This document shows, in pieces, positions 29,301 through 34,428 of a stretch of DNA of 34,428 nt (positions within the stretch are counted from its first letter, which is position 1; each line of letters starts with the position of its first letter). Under the pieces are notes generated by a model. It had not been told where the DNA came from, made no database searches, and saw only the letters and a program-made list of their open reading frames with translations. The translations under genes and the position numbers were made by a program. Source of the stretch: Marinobacter sp. (lineage in GTDB: Bacteria; Pseudomonadota; Gammaproteobacteria; Pseudomonadales; Oleiphilaceae); contig JAAZVL010000015.1 in NCBI GenBank assembly GCA_018623515.1, positions 1 through 34,428 on the forward strand, given 5' to 3'.

Positions 29301-29470
29301 GGGCTGATGCCGTCCAGAGTCATGGAAACGTAAATGATCGGGATGGTGACATCCGGATTGGCTTCCTTGGGGATGGTATTGAAAGCCGCGATGCCGCCGA
29401 GTATCAGGAACAACAGGGTCAGCAGCGTCGTCCTGCTGCGGTCCATGGCGGCAAAGATCAGGGTCCGCAT
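26381..29470 (-). CDS. RND family efflux transporter permease
   Basis: 1029 aa; AcrB/MexB-like topology; IPKEANPDVTIPIIYVSMTLDGISPEDAERLLVRPMEQELRSLEGI; VDGAIVVSELADRN; GIVVNNNIILIDTYN. Confidence 0.96.
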   Translation of the reverse strand: MRTLIFAAMDRSRTTLLTLLFLILGGIAAFNTIPKEANPDVTIPIIYVSMTLDGISPEDAERLLVRPMEQELRSLEGIKEMRSTASEGHASVMLEFDAGFDPDMALQDVREKVDTARTKLPQEADEPRVNEINVSLFPVLSVGLSGPLSERELITIARRLQDAIEAIPEVLEVEIGGDREDQLEVVVDPQVLESYGIDFDRLASLVTRNNQLVAAGSLDTGNGRMALKVPGVIENIEDVMSMPVKVDGDTVVTFGDVAMLQRTFKDPTGFARINGEPALVLEVSKRSGANIIETVGQVRELIEQARPRLPESLDIRYIMDQSDEVQDILSDLLNNVLTAIVLVIIVVIAAMGPRSALLVGLTIPGAFLTGILVIWGMGLTLNIVVLFSLILVAGMLVDGAIVVSELADRNLSEGGTVRSAWAEAASRMAWPIIASTATTLAVFVPLLFWPGVVGEFMKFLPITVIICLSASLAMALVFLPVLGGVSGGRRARASHADGRMMAGYRLVLARLLQFPGLTLVGVLIVIVVIYAAYARFNHGVEFFPSVEPDSAQVQVRARGDLSVWERDAIVREVEQRLQGMPEVKALYARSMLNNNTRMAPDVIGVLQFQFTDWFTRRPASAILEDFRERTADIPGIELEFRKQEGGPAEGKPIEIQVSSRDNGQLNGFVDAVEDRMRTLDGFVEIEDDRSLPGIEWQLKVDREAAARFGTDVLSIGSAVRLVTNGLVLATYRPEDVRDEVDIAVRVPNNWRELDQLERQTINTSRGQVPLSEFVNLEPGDKTGSIVRVDGQRTVTIKSDLAPGRQVDEMLQVLQEQMPEPPEGVTVAFAGESEDQQQAASFLTTAFLVAIGLMLLILVTQFNSLYQTFLILSAIVLSTAGVLIGLLLNGQPFGIVMVGMGIIALAGIVVNNNIILIDTYNQMRWDGLSPYEAALETGCLRLRPVLLTAITTVLGLMPMVLGINVDLLSPSLGLGAPSTQWWTQLSSAIAGGLGFATILTLLLTPSLLVLGEKTGRKVRQLTGRLQPEAG

Positions 29471-29475
29471 ACCGA

Positions 29476-30558
29476 TCAGCCCCTGTTTTCCGAGCGGTCG
29501 ACGGGAACCACTTCCTCGCCTTCGCTCACGAAGCCGCCGCCCCGGGTAATCAGACGGATCTCATCGGGGAGTCCCGTCACCCAGGCGCCCTCAGTGGACA
29601 CGCTCAGTAACCGGACCGTTTCGAAGACCACCCGGTTGTTACCGTCCACATATTTGATGCCCGGCCGGCCGTCATCGCCAAGGCTGAGGTAGGCCGGAGA
29701 GATGAACATGGCTTTGACTTCCGGCAGCGCAATCCTGAGGCTGGCGCTGCCGCCGGCAACCCGTTTCAATTCCGGGTTCTCCACGGCAATCTCGACCGCA
29801 AAACTGCGGGTCTTGGGGTTGGCGGCACTGGCAACGAAGGTCACCACGCCCTGAAGCTGATCTCCATCCAGCAGGTCAATCCGGACCCGCTGGCCCACTT
29901 CGACCTGGCTGACCGACTGCTGCGGCACCTGGCCGGTGGCTTTGAGGCGGTCGATACGGACCAGTTCAAACAACGGTGAGCCCACCTGCACCAGGGTACC
30001 CGGGTCCACATAACGGGCGTTGATGATGCCGTTGAACGGCGCGGTCGGCGTCAGATGCTGCACCGCCAGGCGGGCTGAGGTGAGCTCGGCGCGGGCGGCG
30101 GCCAGCTCGCTCTCCAGGTCAAGCAATTGCGATTGCGACGTGAAATTGTCCGAACGCAGCCGGCGAGCCGCCGCCAGGTCCGCCTCCAGCTGCTTCACCC
30201 GGGCGTTCCAGCGCTCCACCAGGGCCGTGCGGCCGTCATCGGAAAGACGAACCAGGACCTGCCCTTTCGTCACACTTTCCCCGAGGTCGGCGGCAACGTC
30301 CTCAACGGTTCCCGGCACCCGGGCGCCCAGGCTCACGGACAACCAGGGCTCGAGCTGACCCTGCAGCTGGATCCCGGGTTCATGGAGGGTTGCCTCCAGG
30401 GTTTCCACTTCCACGCTGGTCAGGCCCGCCTCCGGATCCTGCTGCGGCTCTGGTGCCTGCTTTGATGACACCTTCACCTCGCCGGTCATCATCCAGATAA
30501 CCAGGAGAACAATCACCAGCAGGGACAAGCCCAGGGAACCCCATCTTGCTTTCGTCAT
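29476..30558 (-). CDS. RND efflux periplasmic adaptor (HlyD/MFP family)
   Basis: N-terminal signal anchor; QGQLEPWLSVSLGARVPGTVEDVAADLGESVTKGQVLVRLSDD; TAPFNGIINARYVDPGTLVQVGSPLFELVRIDRLK; 5-nt gap to the permease gene. Confidence 0.94.
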   Translation of the reverse strand: MTKARWGSLGLSLLVIVLLVIWMMTGEVKVSSKQAPEPQQDPEAGLTSVEVETLEATLHEPGIQLQGQLEPWLSVSLGARVPGTVEDVAADLGESVTKGQVLVRLSDDGRTALVERWNARVKQLEADLAAARRLRSDNFTSQSQLLDLESELAAARAELTSARLAVQHLTPTAPFNGIINARYVDPGTLVQVGSPLFELVRIDRLKATGQVPQQSVSQVEVGQRVRIDLLDGDQLQGVVTFVASAANPKTRSFAVEIAVENPELKRVAGGSASLRIALPEVKAMFISPAYLSLGDDGRPGIKYVDGNNRVVFETVRLLSVSTEGAWVTGLPDEIRLITRGGGFVSEGEEVVPVDRSENRG

Positions 30559-30644
30559 TGAATGCTCGCTGTGCCTGAAAACGGTGAACAGGTAAACGGA
30601 ACGGGAAACCGCGTGCCGGTCTGAAAAAAACCGGCAATTAACGG

Positions 30645-30674
30645 TTGCATCCGATCAAAAACGTGGGGTAGATT
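30645..30674 (+). promoter_or_regulatory. Candidate promoter of the ilv leader-ilvGM transcript: TTGCAT - 18 nt - TAGATT
   Basis: -35-like TTGCAT 30645-30650, -10-like TAGATT 30669-30674, upstream of the leader ORF. Confidence 0.4.
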
Positions 30675-30718
30675 CTACACAGAATCTTTTGAAGAATTCA
30701 GAGCAGATAGTCGATTTC

Positions 30719-30811
30719 ATGAATCTCAACGCAGTGATTGTCCTTGTGAAGCTTGTCCTGGTGGTCGTGGTACCGTCCGGGGGCTTTTGCGTGGACAAGC
30801 GGGTGAGATAG
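30719..30811 (+). CDS. Branched-chain amino acid attenuator leader peptide (30 aa) MNLNAVIVLVKLVLVVVVPSGGFCVDKRVR (not in ORF track)
   Basis: Reading ATG AAT CTC AAC GCA GTG ATT GTC CTT GTG AAG CTT GTC CTG GTG GTC GTG GTA ... TAG. 15 of 30 residues are Val/Leu/Ile (10 V, 4 L, 1 I); sits upstream of an intrinsic terminator and ilvGM, analogous to E. coli ilvL. Confidence 0.88.
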   Translation: MNLNAVIVLVKLVLVVVVPSGGFCVDKRVR

Positions 30812-30832
30812 CGACAAACCTGACAAGACACC

Positions 30833-30873
30833 AGAAACCCCCGGCACCGAAAGGTCCCGGGGGTTTCTTTTTT
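30833..30873 (+). terminator. Attenuator (Rho-independent terminator) upstream of ilvG
   Basis: GAAACCCCCGG-C-ACC-GAAA-GGT-C-CCGGGGGTTTC followed by TTTTTT: 11-bp perfect stem, one C/C mismatch, 3 bp, GAAA tetraloop. Confidence 0.93.
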
Positions 30874-30900
30874 GCGGCAAAGAAAAAGGGAAAAACGACC

Positions 30901-32601
30901 ATGAACGGCGCACAGCACATTCTTGAAGCGTTCCACCGCCACAACATCAGCACAGTCTTCGGTTATCCGGGCGGCTGCATCATGCCGCTATACGACGCGC
31001 TGGTGGACGATGTGGGTGTGGAACACGTGCTGTGCCGCCACGAACAGGCCTGCGCCCTGGCCGCCGATGGCTACGCCCGGGCCAGTGGCAAGCTGGGCGT
31101 GTGCATTGCCACCTCCGGCCCCGGTGCCACCAACCTGATTACCGGCGTTGCCAATGCCCACCGGGATTCCATCCCGATGCTGGTGATCACCGGCCAGGTG
31201 CCCTCCGGCCTGATCGGCACCGACGCCTTCCAGGAAACCGATGTGCTGGGCATGACGCTCGGCATCGTCAAACACAGTTACCTGGTTGATGATGCGGACA
31301 CCCTGCCCGCAATCATGGAAGAAGCCATTGAACTGGCCCAGAGCGGCCGGCCGGGGCCGGTGTGGATTGATATTCCCAAGGACCTGTTGCTGACCGAGGT
31401 TGCCGATGCGCCTTCACAGCAGCCCGAGCCCCGACACACCGAATCTCCGGACCTGACCAAAGCCTTGAGCATGCTGCGCGCCGCCCGAAAACCCCTGCTC
31501 TATAGCGGCGGCGGCATCAGCCTGGCCCACGCCGAAAACAGCTTCCGGGCCTTTGCCGAATCTTCCGCTTTGCCCGCGGTTGTGACCCTCAAGGGGATCG
31601 GCAACCCGGGCAAACACAATCCCTACAACCTCGGCATGCTGGGCATGCATGGCTCCCGCGCCGCCAACAAGGCGGTGGACGAGTGCGATCTGTTACTGGT
31701 CATCGGCGCCCGCCTGGACGACCGCGCCACCGGCAAACTCGAGGGCTTTGCCCCCAACGCCAGGATGATCCACATCGATGCCGATGCCGCCGAAATCAAC
31801 AAACTGCGCCCGGCCGATCTGGCCATCCGCGGGGACCTGAGCACCATCCTCAACGGTTTGACCGAAGCGTTACAGGATGAGCCGCTGGCCATCAGCGACT
31901 GGCAGAAGCAGTGCCGCACCTGGCACACCACCGGCGGCTTCCACGCGGCAGACAACGAAGAGCCCCTGGCGCCCATCACCGGCCCGGCTTTCATTCGCCA
32001 ACTCTCGCGCATCGCCCCGGACGACACCGTCATCGCCTGCGACGTCGGCCAGCACCAGATGTGGGTCGCCCAGCACTACGACTTCGATCACCCACGCCAC
32101 CACCTCACCAGCGGCGGCCTGGGCACCATGGGCTTCGGCCTGCCCGCCGCCATCGGCGCCCAGTTTGCCGATCGCAACAGCACGGTGATCAACGTCACCG
32201 GTGACGGCTCGTTCATGATGAACGCCCAGGAACTGGCCACCATCCGCCGCTACAACCTGCCGCTGAAACTGATCATCATGGACAATCAGTGTCTGGGCAT
32301 GGTCCGCCAGCAGCAGGAGCTGTTCTACAACAACCGGGAAAGCCAGATAAACCTGGACGACAACCCGGACTTCGTTGCCATGGCCCGGGCCTTCGACATC
32401 CCGGCCCTGCACATCGAGCGTACCGACCAGATCCGCCGCGGCATCGAGACTATCCTGGCCTACAACGGCCCGATGCTGCTGCACGTGGCCATCAGCCGGG
32501 AAGAGAACGTCTGGCCCATCGTCAAACCCGGCGCCAGCAACACGGACATGATCGACGAAACCCGACGCCCGTCCAAAGCCAGCAAGGAGCAAGTTGCATG
32601 A
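30901..32601 (+). CDS. ilvG: Acetolactate synthase large subunit (IlvG-like); start ATG 30901, not the ORF-track 30787
   Basis: FGYPGGCIMPLYDAL, LCRHEQACALAADGYARASGKLGVCIATSGPGATNLITG, TGDGSFMMNAQELATIRRYNLPLKLIIMDNQCLGMVRQQQELFY. Confidence 0.95.
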   Translation: MNGAQHILEAFHRHNISTVFGYPGGCIMPLYDALVDDVGVEHVLCRHEQACALAADGYARASGKLGVCIATSGPGATNLITGVANAHRDSIPMLVITGQVPSGLIGTDAFQETDVLGMTLGIVKHSYLVDDADTLPAIMEEAIELAQSGRPGPVWIDIPKDLLLTEVADAPSQQPEPRHTESPDLTKALSMLRAARKPLLYSGGGISLAHAENSFRAFAESSALPAVVTLKGIGNPGKHNPYNLGMLGMHGSRAANKAVDECDLLLVIGARLDDRATGKLEGFAPNARMIHIDADAAEINKLRPADLAIRGDLSTILNGLTEALQDEPLAISDWQKQCRTWHTTGGFHAADNEEPLAPITGPAFIRQLSRIAPDDTVIACDVGQHQMWVAQHYDFDHPRHHLTSGGLGTMGFGLPAAIGAQFADRNSTVINVTGDGSFMMNAQELATIRRYNLPLKLIIMDNQCLGMVRQQQELFYNNRESQINLDDNPDFVAMARAFDIPALHIERTDQIRRGIETILAYNGPMLLHVAISREENVWPIVKPGASNTDMIDETRRPSKASKEQVA

Positions 32602-32876
32602 ACCCGCAAAGCCAGCCTTCAACACCCAGCTATACCATCAACTGCCGTATGACCCAGGAGGCCGCGGCCCTGGAGCGGCTCTGTCAGGTGGTCCGAATTC
32701 GCGGATTCCGGATCGCCACCATGGCCGTGGAGACTGCCGGCGAGCATCTCGACATTGCCCTCACACTGGAGGGCACGCGGCCCATTGCCATGTTGCAGTC
32801 GCAGCTGGAGAAGCTTCATACGGTTGCCGAGGTTGCCCTCGCATCTGGGGCTGCGGCTCGTTCTCGTTCGGCTTAA
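32598..32876 (+). CDS. ilvM: Acetolactate synthase small regulatory subunit, IlvM-like
   Basis: 92 aa ACT-type protein MNPQSQPSTPSYTINCRMTQEAAALERLCQVVRIRGFRIATMAVETAGEHLDIALTLEGTRPIAMLQSQLEKLHTVAEVAL; resembles E. coli IlvM (LERVLRVVRHRGF...); ATGA overlap with ilvG. Confidence 0.9.
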   Translation: MNPQSQPSTPSYTINCRMTQEAAALERLCQVVRIRGFRIATMAVETAGEHLDIALTLEGTRPIAMLQSQLEKLHTVAEVALASGAAARSRSA

Positions 32877-32899
32877 GCTTTGGGGGGACTGGTCTTTTC

Positions 32900-33040
32900 G
32901 TAGCCTGAGGTTTGGCGGGCAGGTACGGGGGTGGCAGGTGGATTTTTCGCCGGAAAAAGGTGTCTGAGCGAAGCGAGTTCTTTTTCCAAGAAAAACTCCA
33001 CCTGCCACCCCGCAAGCCCGCCCCTCAACCCACAGGCTAC
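32900..33040. repeat. Large imperfect palindrome (about 141 bp), REP/MITE-like element or bidirectional terminator between convergent ilvM and cynS
   Basis: Paired blocks: GTAGCCTG/CAGGCTAC (32900-32907/33033-33040), GGCGGGC/GCCCGCC (32914-32920/33016-33022), GGGGTGGCAGGTGGA/TCCACCTGCCACCCC (32928-32942/32997-33011, 15 bp perfect), TTTTTC/GAAAAA, inner GGAAAAAG/CTTTTTCC. Confidence 0.85.
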
Positions 33041-33059
33041 AAAGGCGGGAACCCAGAGG

Positions 33060-33503
33060 TTACCAGGCCTTATAAGGCAGGAACTTCCCGTTCATGGTCA
33101 CAACCACACGGTCACCCTTGGGGTTCTCCTCCTTCTCTATATCCATGGTGAAATCGATGGCGCTCATGATGCCGTCGCCGAACTTCTCGTGGATGAGTTC
33201 CTTCATGGTGTCGCCGTAGACACCGACAATCTCATACAGGCGGTAGATCAACGGATCCTGCGGGATGGCACTGTCCCAGGCTTTCTTCGGACAGACCTGG
33301 AGGGCTTCCGCGACCGGCTTGTCGAGGCCGAGGGTTTCACACAGTGCGAAGGCCTTGTCTTCGGAGAGGCTGTTCATACCCAGGGCCGCCGAGGTGGTGA
33401 ACACCGGGGACATGCCGATGGCCTCGGCGATCGCCTCCCAGGTCATGTCCTTGGCGACTTTGGCTTCCAGGATTTTGGCGGTCATCAGTTCTTTGTTCAT
33501 CAT
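33060..33503 (-). CDS. cynS: Cyanate hydratase (cyanase)
   Basis: 147 aa; DPLIYRLYEIVGVYGDTMKELIHEKFGDGIMSAIDF contains the conserved Arg/Glu/Ser catalytic residues; C-terminal GDRVVVTMNGKFLPYKAW. Confidence 0.97.
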   Translation of the reverse strand: MMNKELMTAKILEAKVAKDMTWEAIAEAIGMSPVFTTSAALGMNSLSEDKAFALCETLGLDKPVAEALQVCPKKAWDSAIPQDPLIYRLYEIVGVYGDTMKELIHEKFGDGIMSAIDFTMDIEKEENPKGDRVVVTMNGKFLPYKAW

Positions 33504-33530
33504 GTCGATTTCCTCTTTTGGCTCTTGATT

Positions 33531-34427
33531 TCAGGCATTCACCGCGCGAGCGGCAGTTTCGGATTGGGTAGCGGCCGGCTTTGACTGGCCAACATCTTTG
33601 GCAGGCTCGACGACTTTCGGGCTGCCGTCTTTCTCCGGCAGGGCCGATCCGCTGCGGTTGACCAGGAAGTCCACCAGGTAGTCCCGGGTTTTGTGGTAGG
33701 CGGGGTTCTGGAAGATGGTGGCCCGGGCCCGCGGGTGCGGGATGTCCACCTTCACGCTCTCGGCAATGCGGGCATTGGGGCCGTTGGACATCAGGAAAAT
33801 GCGGTCGGAGAGCAGGATGGCTTCATCCACATCGTGGGTGATCATGAACACGGTCTGGCGGGTTTCTTCCCAGATCTTGACCAGTTCGTCCTGGATCACG
33901 CCCCGGGTGAGCGCATCCAGCGCCCCGAAGGGCTCGTCCAGCAGCAACAGTTCCGGTTGGGTGGCGAAGGCCCGGGCGATACTGACCCGTTGGCGCATGC
34001 CGCCGGAGAGCTGGGAGGGCTTGCGATTGAGGGCGTGGTCCAGGCCCACCATTTTCAGGTAGCGCTCACTGTGCTCCTTCACCTTTTCCTTCGACCACTT
34101 TGGCCAGCGGGCCTGAACGGCAAACACGATATTGTTCAGGGCCGTTTTCCAGGGCAGCAGGCTGTAGTTCTGGAACACCACACCGCGCTCAAGGCCGGGC
34201 CCTTTCACTTCCTTGCCGTTCATCACCACGTTACCGGCGCTGGCCTCGTCCAGGCCTGCCAGCACGTTCAGGATGGTGGACTTGCCGCACCCGGAGTGGC
34301 CGATGATGCAGACGAATTCTCCTTTCTCCAGGGCGAAACGGATATCCTCGAAGACGGTCAGCTCGCCGCCCTGGCCGTCCGGGTAGACTTTGGACAGACC
34401 ATCTACTTCCAGGAATGATTTAGTCAT
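33531..34427 (-). CDS. ABC transporter ATP-binding protein, nitrate/cyanate/sulfonate (NrtD/CynD/SsuB) type
   Basis: Walker A GHSGCGKS, signature LSGGMRQRVSIARAFA, Walker B LLLLDEPFGALD, MITHDVDEAILLSDRI; immediately upstream of cynS on the same strand. ATG at 34425-34427, so the gene is complete at the window edge. Confidence 0.93.
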   Translation of the reverse strand: MTKSFLEVDGLSKVYPDGQGGELTVFEDIRFALEKGEFVCIIGHSGCGKSTILNVLAGLDEASAGNVVMNGKEVKGPGLERGVVFQNYSLLPWKTALNNIVFAVQARWPKWSKEKVKEHSERYLKMVGLDHALNRKPSQLSGGMRQRVSIARAFATQPELLLLDEPFGALDALTRGVIQDELVKIWEETRQTVFMITHDVDEAILLSDRIFLMSNGPNARIAESVKVDIPHPRARATIFQNPAYHKTRDYLVDFLVNRSGSALPEKDGSPKVVEPAKDVGQSKPAATQSETAARAVNA

Positions 34428-34428
34428 A

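Noticed and set aside
32612-33151. Small ORFs over the ilvM-cynS palindrome (e.g. 32912-33151 +, 32761-33015 -)
   Set aside because: They arise from translating the inverted repeat in several frames; Lys/Phe/Pro-rich with no coding support.
1-34428. CRISPR arrays, tRNA/rRNA genes, integrases, transposases, toxin-antitoxin or known anti-phage systems
   Set aside because: None seen: no regularly spaced direct repeats, no tRNA-like cloverleaf noticed, and no ORF with the relevant motifs. Small RNAs without hallmarks cannot be excluded by eye.

Overview
This 34.4 kb window is GC-rich, gene-dense gammaproteobacterial chromosomal DNA. Gene content and protein style suggest a Marinobacter-like organism, but that is inference. 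It runs from the 3' part of mutS through fdxA to a cyanase and nitrate/cyanate-type ABC ATPase gene pair. I support about 27 protein-coding genes. I saw no rRNA, tRNA, CRISPR array, prophage, transposase or defence island. Most of it looks like ordinary core or shell genome. The best signals are non-coding or regulatory and are not in the ORF track: (1) an unannotated 30-codon Val/Leu/Ile-rich leader peptide followed by mutually exclusive RNA pairings and a perfect intrinsic terminator just before ilvGM, i.e. a branched-chain amino acid attenuator; (2) a roughly 141-bp imperfect palindrome between ilvM and cynS that looks like a dispersed REP/MITE-like element; (3) two 7-6-7 inverted repeats between an acyl-CoA ligase gene and a divergent FixL/FixJ-like two-component system; (4) strong dyads upstream of a divergent MocR / small orphan protein / PhzF module; (5) an 11-bp perfect hairpin ending one base before a flavoprotein start codon; (6) an HD-GYP protein with a long insertion inside its catalytic domain. 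All assignments come from reading the sequence; no database search was run.
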